In this document: positions 42,220 to 51,237 of the stretch, one piece after another
Position numbering within the stretch: the stretch's first letter is position 1
Layout of the letters: the number at the start of each line of letters is the position of its first letter
Assembly (NCBI GenBank): GCA_031401235.1
Contig: JANNRJ010000002.1
Coordinates: forward strand, 91,609-155,608
Length of the DNA: 64,000 bases
Source of the DNA: UBA3006 sp031401235
GTDB taxonomy: Bacteria; Actinomycetota; Acidimicrobiia; Acidimicrobiales; Ilumatobacteraceae
Reading direction: 5' to 3'
Made by a program: the position numbers and the translations under genes
The notes under the pieces: generated by a model
The model's input: the letters and a program-made list of their open reading frames with translations, nothing else
Database searches by the model: none
What the model was told of the DNA's origin: nothing

Positions 42220-43644
42220 ATGTCTCGATACCACAGCGATTTTCACTCATATTTCGGCAGAGTCGGCGCCAAGGCTAAGGCGGCTTTACTTGCAACCTCT
42301 TTGCTAATACCAGTAATGCTTGTATCGCTCTCCGATAGCGCATCTGCAGCCACCGCTATATCACTTGGAACCGCCGACAGTTATGCGGTTTTGGCCGGAT
42401 CTGGAATTACCAATACCGGGCCAACAACTCTCACTGGTGATTTGGGCACTTACCCAACGACGACTATTACGGGTAGCTCGTCAATTACGATTAATGGAAC
42501 AAATCACGCTGGTGACGGAGTAACACAAAGCGCCAAGACTGATCTCGTAACCGCGTATAACTCGGCCGCCGGTCAAACATCGACTAATGCCATTTCTGGA
42601 GATCTCGGTGGACAAACTCTTGTCGCTGGTGTGTATACCTCGTCGTCATCGATTGGCCTTACCGGCGCACTTACTCTTAACGGTGCAGGTAATGCAGACT
42701 CCGTATTCATTTTTCAAGCCGGATCAACTCTCACTACTGCGTCTGGGAGCAGTGTCGTTTTGACAAACGGTGCTCAAGCTTGCAATGTGTTTTGGCAGAT
42801 TGGTAGCTCGGCGACAATCGGTACTGGGTCTTCCTTCGTCGGAACGATTATCGCACTTACGAGCATCACGCTCACAACAGGCGCAACCGTTAGCGGACGA
42901 GTCCTGGCGCGAAATGGTGCTGTCACAATGGATACAAATACCGTTTCCAGGCCGTCATGCGCCGCGGTAGTCGCTACTACGACAACTACAACCGTTGCGG
43001 CGACAACCACGACAACAACGACTGTCGTCGGGGCGACGACAACGACGACTGTGCCGCAGGTAATTCCACCCGTTGGACCGGTTACATCTGGTCAGGGATA
43101 TGCGGTTGGATCTTTGGCCCGAGTTTCAGAGCGCGAGATGGTGTCGCAGTTTGCAACTGTCGGAAAGCCAATGAAACGATCTGCTCCACTTCGCCTCCAA
43201 ATTCCCGCTATTGGTGTGGATACCAAACTCTTTGGTCTCGGTTTAACCAAGACAGGATCCCTTGATTTGGTTCAAAGCGGGTTTCCAGCAAGTTGGTATA
43301 CCGGCGCTCCAACGCCTGGCGAAATTGGACCGGCAATCATTGCGGGCCACAGCAGTTGGTCTAAGAATCCCGCGGTTTTCTATCGGATCGGCAGTCTCAA
43401 ACCAAACGACTTGATCACTGTTTCACGACAAGATGGAACTGTGGCGACATTTCGAGTAACGAAAGTTCAATTATTTTGGAAGAGCGTGTTCCCGACCAAG
43501 GTCGTGTACGGCAATATCGACTTCGCGGGCTTACGTTTGATTTCCTGCGGCGGATACTCCGAGGCAACGGGCAAAAATGAAAAGAACATCGTCGTCTTTG
43601 CCGAACTCTTTAATTCCACCACGCGGAATCATAATTACTTCTAA
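42220..43644 (+). CDS. DUF3494 ice-binding-like domain fused to a class F-like sortase
   Basis: A 474-residue exported protein. Signal peptide to about residue 45 (cut near SASA-AT). Residues about 47-250 are a DUF3494/IBP beta-solenoid: LGTADSYAVLAGSGITNTGP, LTGDLGTYPTTTITG, SVFIFQAGSTL and VFWQIGSSATIGTGSSFVG. A Thr/Val linker (250-290) leads to a sortase domain: LRLQIPAIGVDTKLFGLGL, IIAGHSSWSK (His377) and LRLISCGGYSE (Cys443). The Arg usually found before the last strand is not obvious; that region reads KNEKNIVVFAE. Start ATG 42220 is chosen for its spacing from AAAAGGA. Ice binding versus general adhesion cannot be told from sequence. Confidence 0.85.
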   Translation: MSRYHSDFHSYFGRVGAKAKAALLATSLLIPVMLVSLSDSASAATAISLGTADSYAVLAGSGITNTGPTTLTGDLGTYPTTTITGSSSITINGTNHAGDGVTQSAKTDLVTAYNSAAGQTSTNAISGDLGGQTLVAGVYTSSSSIGLTGALTLNGAGNADSVFIFQAGSTLTTASGSSVVLTNGAQACNVFWQIGSSATIGTGSSFVGTIIALTSITLTTGATVSGRVLARNGAVTMDTNTVSRPSCAAVVATTTTTTVAATTTTTTTVVGATTTTTVPQVIPPVGPVTSGQGYAVGSLARVSEREMVSQFATVGKPMKRSAPLRLQIPAIGVDTKLFGLGLTKTGSLDLVQSGFPASWYTGAPTPGEIGPAIIAGHSSWSKNPAVFYRIGSLKPNDLITVSRQDGTVATFRVTKVQLFWKSVFPTKVVYGNIDFAGLRLISCGGYSEATGKNEKNIVVFAELFNSTTRNHNYF

Positions 43645-43648
43645 GTCG

Positions 43649-46357
43649 CTACTGACCGTTAACTTGTTCTAATTCAGTTCCAGCTATGGCTGGAGCCATC
43701 ATAGAATTTGCAGTGTCAGATGATTCGTTGTCGGGCGTCAACTGACTTCGTGGCACGTCGGACATAGTGATCGCGACGGAGGCGAAGATGGCCAGCCAAA
43801 ATATGTACGCATGGCGGGGAAAGTAGGCGTGATAGGGAAAAGTCGGTACGAGGTATGCCAGTGGAAAGAACTGGTATAGCCAGGGCCGGACCGAGTGTGG
43901 GCGTTCCCGAACGAGTCGGGCAAGTCCAAACATCCATAGTGGAAACAGCACGTAGAGCCCGATTTCAAGTGTCAGTGAAGCTCCGTCATTGGGCAGTCCC
44001 ATGATCCCGGTCTCATTCGGATTTCGGTATCGATATTGATAGATGAACCCGAGGAGGAAATTGCCCAGCGAATCCCACTCGAACAGCGATCCCGGTCGGC
44101 TGGTGGAAAAAAGTACGAACTGCTTACCGTAATAATAGTTGTGCAGGAGAGGTAAGGCCGAAACACAGACAAAGGCACCGATCGAAAGCAACCACCGTCG
44201 AAACCTGACTAAGTAGTTTTCATCCTGAGGTTGTGCCAAAAGCAAAATTATTAACACTGCAGTGAACCCGCCAATGAGCTGATTTGGTCGAGTGACGACG
44301 GCAGCACCGATCAAAATTGCGGGTATGAATGACCTGAAAAAAGTAGTTTTTGCTCGGAGCACCAAAGAAAATGCAACGAGAGTGAAACACCATGTCGGAA
44401 TCTCGGTGGTTTGAACGAGAAAGAAATAACTCGTGACCCATGATGACAAGATGAATAACAGGCTCAGGGTAAGTAATGCACATAAAATTCGTTCGATTTT
44501 CGATAGGGATCGTCGGAGAACGGTGTCAATCAACAGAAATCCAGCAATTGACAGTCCAAATAAAAACATGACTGTGATTATGATGTCGCCATCACCGAAT
44601 CCCCAATGCAGGATCGGTGCGATATAGCGGTAACCAGGCTGAAGATAGAAAACTGGTTCAAAACCGCGAAGGAAATTACCGAATAATGCCCCACGGGTTA
44701 GCCAGGCATGGATTAGCCAATCGGTGTAGCCAGACCTGAAAAACGTGTAGCCGAGATTAGAGATTTGTTCAGTACTAGGAGTGAAGTGATCCCAACGGGT
44801 TCCTGGATTGAGGTTTAATGTTCGCTCAATTGAAAGATAGAGCGAACTTACAAGTGCGACGGGCAGGAATGCTTTGGGTCGGACAAAACAAATTGAGATC
44901 AGAGTGATTGCGCAGAGCAAAAGAGACGTTGGGATGATCGACGAACCTTCGACGCCGTCAAAACCGAATCCAACAGGAATCCAAGTCCATTGTCTCGCGG
45001 CATAAAACACCACGGCGAGTAGTCCTGCATATGGGAGGATCCGACGATAAGAGAGAGCCAGCAAGAATCCAAGGGCACCGATAGTGATTGCGATGATGAT
45101 TTCGATGAGGGTTGCCATAGTTTGGGCAAAATTTGATCCGAGAGCAGGTTTCAAAACTTCAAAATTGTGAAGTGGCGGAATTGCTTCATCTATCGAGAAC
45201 CAGAAAGCGTCATCTTCGACATTCGTTTCCATTTTTAATTCGCCGCGATCAACTGCGGCGAGCTTTCGTGATGTCCCATCACGAAAGCGAACCGAGACTA
45301 TTACGCCGTCTTCGATGGGGACTTTGGGTATAACGAATCCAAGGGGATCGGATCGATTTGGCTGATTAAAGTAGTTCCACACGTCGGCTCGCAAGAGGGA
45401 CGGTTTAATGCGCGTCAGCATTGTCCCGCGATTGAAAACTTCGACGAATTCAATGGGTGTATGTGTCGTTGGATCCAGCGCCCAACCGACTATTGAGAGG
45501 TTGGCGAAGCGAGGATCCGAGCGGATAGCCCCAACACGAACCGTTGCGTAGAAGCCTCGCACATCAGACTTTGGCTCAGTAATTCCCGTTTGGTTGACGG
45601 GATTATTGAACTCATAAGTGATACGAAACGAGTGTCGACCCCGTTGGACATTGATCCATGCCACGGTTGGGATGCCGTAGTTAAGTGGAAGATATGTGAT
45701 GTCTCCATCGATGTCGATCACTCCTTTTCCGGTGTACACAACTGGAAACACTCCCGATTCGAACGAACTCTCAATGCGTCCAGACCAATCTGCGGTGAAG
45801 GTATGACGAATGTGTTCAAAGGGTGGATACCGTCCCGCGAAATGTGGATTGTTGACAAATGACAAGTTCCAGTTAGAGCCGATCAAGTAGTTGTCCTGGC
45901 TGGGATACGACCAACCGTGGAAATCAATCACTGGATCAATCCGTGAACGGCCTCCTTCCCCCAATCTGGAGAAAAACGGTTCGCATACCGGCTTTGGGTA
46001 GTCGTCGCTTGGGAAGAGACTCTGGTAGCACGCATCGAAACCGCCAGTCGTTGGCAGTGAAGAACGCATGACCGGCTTGGCTATCGCCACAAATAACAGG
46101 AGTCCAATTGCGACCAGGCGTATTGCCGGAGAAACTCGGTGAAGCACTTGCCGCAATTGCATTGAGGCGTCGGGCGAGAACGCAAATGTAAAAAGTATGA
46201 ATAGCGCAACCAACTCTGGAAGAGTGTCAAGTGGAAAACCCGCAAATCTTCCATATCCGGATCCCGGCACCACGATTGCTATTACGGCAAGAACTAAAAG
46301 TAGTTGGGCTATGCGCCGGACAATGTCAACTTTGCGTACTTTCGAGAATATTCCCAT
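43649..46357 (-). CDS. large multi-pass membrane protein, GT-C glycosyltransferase-like, with extracytoplasmic insert
   Basis: A 902-residue protein. Three hydrophobic segments in the first 100 residues are followed by a soluble insert (about 105-415) containing a PA14-like beta region (HTFTADWSGRIESSFESGVF, then HSFRITYEFN) and a second module (IVGWALDPTTHTPIEFVEVF). About ten more membrane segments follow, with loop motifs such as VVTRPNQLIGGF and PLLHNYYYGKQF that recall GT39/GT-C lipid-linked sugar transferases. No D/E-x-D/E motif is clearly assigned. It may build or export surface glycan; that is inference. It ends four bases from the sortase-fusion gene. Confidence 0.7.
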   Translation of the reverse strand: MGIFSKVRKVDIVRRIAQLLLVLAVIAIVVPGSGYGRFAGFPLDTLPELVALFILFTFAFSPDASMQLRQVLHRVSPAIRLVAIGLLLFVAIAKPVMRSSLPTTGGFDACYQSLFPSDDYPKPVCEPFFSRLGEGGRSRIDPVIDFHGWSYPSQDNYLIGSNWNLSFVNNPHFAGRYPPFEHIRHTFTADWSGRIESSFESGVFPVVYTGKGVIDIDGDITYLPLNYGIPTVAWINVQRGRHSFRITYEFNNPVNQTGITEPKSDVRGFYATVRVGAIRSDPRFANLSIVGWALDPTTHTPIEFVEVFNRGTMLTRIKPSLLRADVWNYFNQPNRSDPLGFVIPKVPIEDGVIVSVRFRDGTSRKLAAVDRGELKMETNVEDDAFWFSIDEAIPPLHNFEVLKPALGSNFAQTMATLIEIIIAITIGALGFLLALSYRRILPYAGLLAVVFYAARQWTWIPVGFGFDGVEGSSIIPTSLLLCAITLISICFVRPKAFLPVALVSSLYLSIERTLNLNPGTRWDHFTPSTEQISNLGYTFFRSGYTDWLIHAWLTRGALFGNFLRGFEPVFYLQPGYRYIAPILHWGFGDGDIIITVMFLFGLSIAGFLLIDTVLRRSLSKIERILCALLTLSLLFILSSWVTSYFFLVQTTEIPTWCFTLVAFSLVLRAKTTFFRSFIPAILIGAAVVTRPNQLIGGFTAVLIILLLAQPQDENYLVRFRRWLLSIGAFVCVSALPLLHNYYYGKQFVLFSTSRPGSLFEWDSLGNFLLGFIYQYRYRNPNETGIMGLPNDGASLTLEIGLYVLFPLWMFGLARLVRERPHSVRPWLYQFFPLAYLVPTFPYHAYFPRHAYIFWLAIFASVAITMSDVPRSQLTPDNESSDTANSMMAPAIAGTELEQVNGQ

Positions 46358-46501
46358 GCTCCAACGTTCTAGGAGGTTTGGTCGTAATCCTGATCGCGGA
46401 TTACTGAAGTTTTAGGGGCGATTAATTTTGACTCTGGGATTCCACCCGATGGTTTCGTATCTATAACGGTTTAACACGATCACGGACATAGAGAGAATTG
46501 G

Positions 46502-46576
46502 GGTGGACGAGGGGGCTCGAACCCCCGACCTCCAGGACCACAACCTGGCGCTCTAACCAACTGAGCTACGCCCACC
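46502..46576 (-). tRNA. tRNA-His(GTG)
   Basis: Cloverleaf on the minus strand with anticodon loop TTGTGGT (anticodon GTG) on stem CCAGG/CCTGG, acceptor GTGGGCG/CGTCCAC, and the extra 5' G (G-1) opposite C73 that is diagnostic of tRNA-His. The next three bases (46501-46499) read CCA, so the 3' end appears encoded, unlike tRNA-Lys. Confidence 0.95.
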
Positions 46577-46628
46577 ACGGGACTTTTAGTGTAGGCTATT
46601 GACGACGTAATCACTGGAGTTGATAACC

Positions 46629-48002
46629 ATGTCAGCGATGGATTCCACGCTGCGCTACTCATTGGCGGACCGAGCCAAAGAGATAACTACACGAGAACTG
46701 GCAACCTACGCCGAGCGTACGAGGGCCTCGCAACGGGCGAATGCTCGGGCGCGAAGGGTGCTGCCACTAGGAGTCCCGTCCAGTTTTCAGGCATATGACC
46801 CGTATCCAATCGTCGTGCGTGCGGCGCAAGGTTCATGGATGGAGGATGTCGACGGCAATCGGTACACCGATTTTGACATGGGGTTCGGAGCGCTTTTCGC
46901 TGGGCATGTAAATCCACTTGTGCGGGCCGCAATAGAAAAACAATTGGGAAGTGGCACACTCTTCGTCACTCCGTGTGAAGCAAACGCCGATGTCGCCGAA
47001 CTTTTGGCGGCACGATACAAATTGCCGATGTGGCGCTTTACAAACTCGGGCACGGAAGCAACGATGGACGCAATTCGGGTGGCACGCGCGGTCACCAAGC
47101 GCGACAAGATCGTCAAGGTTGAAGGTGGATATCACGGTCATCACGATGAGGTGATGGTGTCAATGAAGCCACCATTGCATCTAGCTGGACCGGCGGATTC
47201 ACCATTTTCGGTTCCGTCATCGGCGGGTATTTCATCAAATGTCGTGCGCGACACAATCGTGATTCCATATAACGATGCCAGCGCCCTTGAACGAGTATTG
47301 AAAAGCGGTGACATCGCGTGCTTCATCGTTGAACCGGTGATGGAGAACATTGGGATTTGCCTACCCGATGATGGCTACTTGAAATCTGTGCGCGAAATTA
47401 CTTCGCGTTACGGAACACTTTTGATTTTTGATGAAGTGAAAACCGGGATCACCGCTGGTTGGTCAGGTGCAAGTGGCGCCATCGGCGTGACGCCCGATCT
47501 TGTCGCCGTGGCCAAGTCAATCGGCGGAGGATTGCCCCTTGGAGCATTCGGTGGCAAGCAGGAGTACATGGATCTGATCACCAGTGGACAAGTTGTGCAT
47601 CTCGGTACTTACAACGGCAATCCCTTATGCATGGCGGCCGCAAAAGCCGTGCTCGCTGACATCTGCACACCTGAAGTGACAGCCACCACGGTCAATCGGA
47701 ATTCGATGCTCATCGATGCGGTCAACACAATCATCCAAGATGCCTCGCTGCCAGCACATACCGTGCAATTTGGCGCCAAGGGTTGTGTCACCTGGGCCGA
47801 GGATCAAATTCGTAACTATCGTGACTATAAGAACACCGATTTTGATCTTGCATTTGCTCAATGGATCCACGGCATTAACCGTGGGATTCTGTTGCCGCCC
47901 GGTCTTGATGAGCAGTGGCTGATCTCGGTGATGCACAGTGACACCGATGCGCTGCACTATGCCGACGTGTTCTCCGAGTTCGTCGACGAGCTCATCGACT
48001 AG
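46629..48002 (+). CDS. class III PLP aminotransferase (glutamate-1-semialdehyde-aminomutase-like)
   Basis: A 457-residue fold-type I PLP enzyme: FTNSGTEATMDAIRVAR, EGGYHGHHDE, LIFDEVKTGI with the PLP Asp, and VAVAKSIGGGLPLGAFGG with the Schiff-base Lys. The pattern is nearest to HemL, but the approximately 45-residue N-terminal extension and absence of heme genes nearby make HemL itself doubtful; an omega-transaminase or aminomutase of other substrates is equally likely. ATG 46629 follows a GGAG by nine bases. Confidence 0.85.
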   Translation: MSAMDSTLRYSLADRAKEITTRELATYAERTRASQRANARARRVLPLGVPSSFQAYDPYPIVVRAAQGSWMEDVDGNRYTDFDMGFGALFAGHVNPLVRAAIEKQLGSGTLFVTPCEANADVAELLAARYKLPMWRFTNSGTEATMDAIRVARAVTKRDKIVKVEGGYHGHHDEVMVSMKPPLHLAGPADSPFSVPSSAGISSNVVRDTIVIPYNDASALERVLKSGDIACFIVEPVMENIGICLPDDGYLKSVREITSRYGTLLIFDEVKTGITAGWSGASGAIGVTPDLVAVAKSIGGGLPLGAFGGKQEYMDLITSGQVVHLGTYNGNPLCMAAAKAVLADICTPEVTATTVNRNSMLIDAVNTIIQDASLPAHTVQFGAKGCVTWAEDQIRNYRDYKNTDFDLAFAQWIHGINRGILLPPGLDEQWLISVMHSDTDALHYADVFSEFVDELID

Positions 48003-48030
48003 TGCTCATCAACTAGAGATCGAACCCAAT

Positions 48031-48462
48031 ATGTCGGTCCGAGTGCGACCGTCACCATTTCTCCTCATCGGACGCGGCTTGCTACGACGATGTGGGCATT
48101 GTGGGGGCAAGGGCGCATTCTTTGTGAGTTGGTTTCGCCATGTTCCGCGTTGCAAAACATGCGGTCTGAATTGGCAACGAAACGTGGATGGATTCATGCT
48201 CGGTGCGGCGGCGATCAATGCAATGTTTACGCTTGGATCTCTGATGATCGTGATGATTGTAGGGGTAGTGGCGACATATCCGGAAGTGTCCGTGTGGCCA
48301 ATTATCTTCATCACCGGGGTCGTGGCCCTGGTGGTAGGCATTGGCGGGTATCCGATTAGCTACACCACATGGCTCGCCGTTGACCTAGCAATGCATCCGC
48401 TTGAGCCAGATGAGATCGCCGACGCTCAAAGTCACGCCCGAGATTCTGCCCAAGCCCAGTAA
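48031..48462 (+). CDS. DUF983 membrane protein
   Basis: A 143-residue protein: N-terminal zinc-ribbon-like cysteines (LRRCGHCGGKGAFF and PRCKTCGLNWQR) and two membrane helices (AMFTLGSLMIVMIVGVVAT and IIFITGVVALVVGIGGYPI). This is the DUF983 layout. The function is unknown. The open frame extends into the aminotransferase gene; ATG 48031 is the reasonable start. Confidence 0.82.
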   Translation: MSVRVRPSPFLLIGRGLLRRCGHCGGKGAFFVSWFRHVPRCKTCGLNWQRNVDGFMLGAAAINAMFTLGSLMIVMIVGVVATYPEVSVWPIIFITGVVALVVGIGGYPISYTTWLAVDLAMHPLEPDEIADAQSHARDSAQAQ

Positions 48463-48476
48463 GGGTTTGAGAATGC

Positions 48477-48505
48477 TTGACCGAACACCTGTTCGGGGGT
48501 ATGGT
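48477..48505 (+). promoter_or_regulatory. recA promoter with overlapping LexA operator
   Basis: TTGACC (48477-48482), 17 bases, TATGGT (48500-48505) is a strong sigma-70-type promoter. CCGAACACCTGTTCGG (48481-48496) is an actinobacterial LexA box lying over the -35 edge and spacer, so LexA would block polymerase. The remaining 100 bases to the recA ATG form a leader. Confidence 0.85.
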
Positions 48506-48605
48506 TCATTCACACATCCACCAATAACCCTGTGACACCCAGTTTCTAAGTTGCCAACTTCCCACTTCACATCAATCAAGCAGTACCTATAGCGAAAGGC
48601 GCGCC

Positions 48606-49706
48606 ATGGCCAAGAATATCGACAGAGAAAATAGCAAGAGCAATGTCACCAACAATTCCGACAATATTGTCGAGCGCAACAAGGCACTCGAGGTTGCGCT
48701 GGCGCAAATCGACAAACAGTTTGGCAAAGGGTCAATCATGCGCATGGGTGAAAAAAAGTCGATGACTATTGCATCGATCCCGACAGGCGCATTGCCTCTT
48801 GACATTGCACTCGGTGTGGGTGGATTGCCCCGCGGTCGAGTCGTAGAGATCTTCGGCCCCGAGTCATCGGGCAAGTCAACACTGGCCATGCACGTGGTGG
48901 CCGAAGCCCAACGCAACGGTGGTATTTGCGCCTATGTCGATGCCGAACACGCTATGGATCCCGCGTATGCGTCTGCCATTGGCGTTGATATCGATAATTT
49001 GCTCATCTCCCAGCCCGATACCGGCGAACAAGCACTTGAAATTGTGGACATGCTCGTGCGATCTGGTTCGCTCGATGTCATCGTTGTCGACTCAGTGGCG
49101 GCACTCACTCCACGCGCTGAAATCGAAGGCGAAATGGGTGACAGTCATATGGGTTTGCAGGCTCGTCTGATGAGCCAAGCATTGCGCAAGCTCACTGCCG
49201 GGCTCAGCAGGTCCGACACAGTGCTCATCTTCATCAATCAATTACGCGAAAAGATCGGCGTCATGTTCGGTTCTCCGGAAACCACCACCGGTGGCCGTGC
49301 ACTCAAATTTTATTCATCGGTTCGGCTTGATATTCGTCGCATCGAATCGATCAAAGATGGTATGGAAGTAGTGGGTTCGCGCACTCGCGTAAAAGTCGTA
49401 AAAAATAAAGTCGCTCCGCCGTTTCGTCAAGCCGAATTCGACATCATGTACGGCAAGGGGATCAGCCGTGAAGGTGCGGTGCTGGACATGGCTGTGGAAA
49501 TGGGTATCGGCAAAAAATCTGGTGCGTGGTTCACCTACGAAGGCGAACAACTCGGTCAAGGTCGCGAAAATGCCAAAACCTTTCTCCTCGAAAATCCAGA
49601 GATCATGGTGCAAATGGCCGATCGTGTCCGTCAAGTTGCCGGTATCGGCGCAGCGGTAGTTCCTGAATTCAGTGCGCAAGACGATGAACCAATCGAACTT
49701 GACTGA
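48606..49706 (+). CDS. recA: recombinase RecA
   Basis: A 366-residue RecA: GPESSGKSTLAMHVVAEAQ (Walker A), DVIVVDSVAALTPRAEIEGE (Walker B and L1), FINQLREKIGVMFGSPETTT (L2 edge). It catalyses strand exchange and activates LexA self-cleavage. No intein. It is controlled by the LexA box 110 bases upstream. recX, the usual next gene in actinobacteria, is absent; miaB follows after a hairpin. Confidence 0.98.
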   Translation: MAKNIDRENSKSNVTNNSDNIVERNKALEVALAQIDKQFGKGSIMRMGEKKSMTIASIPTGALPLDIALGVGGLPRGRVVEIFGPESSGKSTLAMHVVAEAQRNGGICAYVDAEHAMDPAYASAIGVDIDNLLISQPDTGEQALEIVDMLVRSGSLDVIVVDSVAALTPRAEIEGEMGDSHMGLQARLMSQALRKLTAGLSRSDTVLIFINQLREKIGVMFGSPETTTGGRALKFYSSVRLDIRRIESIKDGMEVVGSRTRVKVVKNKVAPPFRQAEFDIMYGKGISREGAVLDMAVEMGIGKKSGAWFTYEGEQLGQGRENAKTFLLENPEIMVQMADRVRQVAGIGAAVVPEFSAQDDEPIELD

Positions 49707-49732
49707 TCAGCACCGCTCGGTTATCTAATTCT

Positions 49733-49769
49733 CCTGTCGGTGGGTGTGCCCTACGCACCCACCGACAGG
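49733..49769 (+). terminator. long perfect hairpin after recA
   Basis: CCTGTCGGTGGGTG (49733-49746) and its exact reverse complement (49756-49769) form a 14-bp stem with a 9-base loop 26 bases after the recA stop. There is no T-run, so it would be a tail-less actinobacterial-type terminator or an mRNA 3'-end stabiliser. Confidence 0.7.
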
Positions 49770-49803
49770 GCTGCCATCTCAACGGCGGTAAACTCGTCAG
49801 CCT

Positions 49804-51225
49804 GTGATTGGTAAATACATCGTGCGCACCTTCGGGTGTCAGATGAACAACCATGACTCCGAGCGCATCGCTGGGCTACTCGAAGTAGACGGGCTAGAGG
49901 CAACCACCGTCGAGAACGATGCGGATGTTGTCGTGATTAATACGTGTTGCATACGCGAGCATGCCGATGAAAAGCTATATGGCACTCTTGGCACCCTAAA
50001 GAAATGGAAGGACGCTCAACCCGGTCGTCAGATTGTCGTGGCCGGTTGTTTGGCGCAAAAAGATAAAGACATTGTCCGTCAACGAGCGCCATATGTCGAT
50101 GTGGTCTTGGGTACCCATAATGTTCATCGCGCTAGTGAATTGTTGCGGCACGCAAAAACTATTGGACCGATCACTGAAATTTTTGACGAAGCCGTTATTG
50201 ACGACTACGCGCTTTTTCCAAGTGCTCTGCCAGTAAAACGGCTGACCTCGTATAACGCTTGGGTCACGATTCAAATCGGTTGCGATAACACTTGTGCATA
50301 CTGCATCGTCCCGGCTGTCCGAGGGAAGGAGATCAGTCGACCGTTTGATGACATTGTCAACGAGGTACGACAACTCGCCAGCAATGGAGTCACAGAAGTA
50401 ACGCTGCTAGGACAGAACGTGAACAGTTACGGTCGTGATTTATCGCTGGCCCAACGACAGCAGGGTGATTCGAGTGTAAAGATTAGACCCCAATTCGCCC
50501 AATTGTTGCGAGATGTTGGAGCGATTTCCGGCATTCGCCGAGTTCGATTTATCAGTCCACATCCCAAGGACATGCGCGATGACGTGTTGCACGCGATGGG
50601 CGAGACAAAGTCCGTTTGTGAGCATCTGCACTATCCGCTGCAATCTGGTTCTGACGATGTTCTTGCGCTGATGCATCGGGGATACACGGTCGATCGATAT
50701 TTGGAACGACTTGTGCAGGCCCGAGAAATTATCTCGGATCTAGCGGTTACCAGCGACATTATCGTTGGGTTTCCGGGCGAATCTGAACAAGATTTTCAAC
50801 AAACCCTGGAAGTGGCGGCTGAGGCCAAGTTTGATGCGGTTTTCACTTTTGTATTCTCTCCGCGCCCGGGCACTCAGGCCGCAGAAATGACGGATCGTTT
50901 CATTGATCATGAAGTGATGATTTCCCGCTTCGAGAGATTGCGCGTTGTGACCGAACGAACTGCACTCGCCGCTTCTCGCGCGCGTATCGGTCGAATCGAG
51001 GAAGTAATCGTTGAGGGGATGAGTCGTAAGAATCCTGATCGCACGACCGGTCGGACGAGACAAAACAAACTTGTACATTTCGTCAGCCCCACACCTTTAC
51101 GTAATGGGACGTACGCCACCGTCGAAGTGACTGGCGCTGGAAAGCATCACCTAGTTGGTGAGTTGTGTGAAATTGGAGATGTTCCAACCCACAAGTTGCG
51201 ACTTGCGGTTCAGGCCGTGCATTAA
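49804..51225 (+). CDS. miaB: tRNA-2-methylthio-N6-dimethylallyladenosine synthase MiaB
   Basis: A 473-residue radical-SAM methylthiotransferase. The N-terminal cluster Cys are in RTFGCQMNNHDSE, NTCCIREHAD and VAGCLAQ; the radical-SAM CxxxCxxC is GCDNTCAYCIVPAVRG; a TRAM domain ends the protein. It modifies A37 after MiaA. The start is GTG with TAAACT nine bases upstream. Confidence 0.96.
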   Translation: MIGKYIVRTFGCQMNNHDSERIAGLLEVDGLEATTVENDADVVVINTCCIREHADEKLYGTLGTLKKWKDAQPGRQIVVAGCLAQKDKDIVRQRAPYVDVVLGTHNVHRASELLRHAKTIGPITEIFDEAVIDDYALFPSALPVKRLTSYNAWVTIQIGCDNTCAYCIVPAVRGKEISRPFDDIVNEVRQLASNGVTEVTLLGQNVNSYGRDLSLAQRQQGDSSVKIRPQFAQLLRDVGAISGIRRVRFISPHPKDMRDDVLHAMGETKSVCEHLHYPLQSGSDDVLALMHRGYTVDRYLERLVQAREIISDLAVTSDIIVGFPGESEQDFQQTLEVAAEAKFDAVFTFVFSPRPGTQAAEMTDRFIDHEVMISRFERLRVVTERTALAASRARIGRIEEVIVEGMSRKNPDRTTGRTRQNKLVHFVSPTPLRNGTYATVEVTGAGKHHLVGELCEIGDVPTHKLRLAVQAVH

Positions 51226-51237
51226 CTCGATGTCATT

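Noticed and set aside
41960..46576. Integrative element bounded by attachment sites in the two tRNA genes
   Set aside because: No integrase, transposase or duplicated tRNA 3' end was seen; only a gene-content argument remains, kept as a low-certainty finding.
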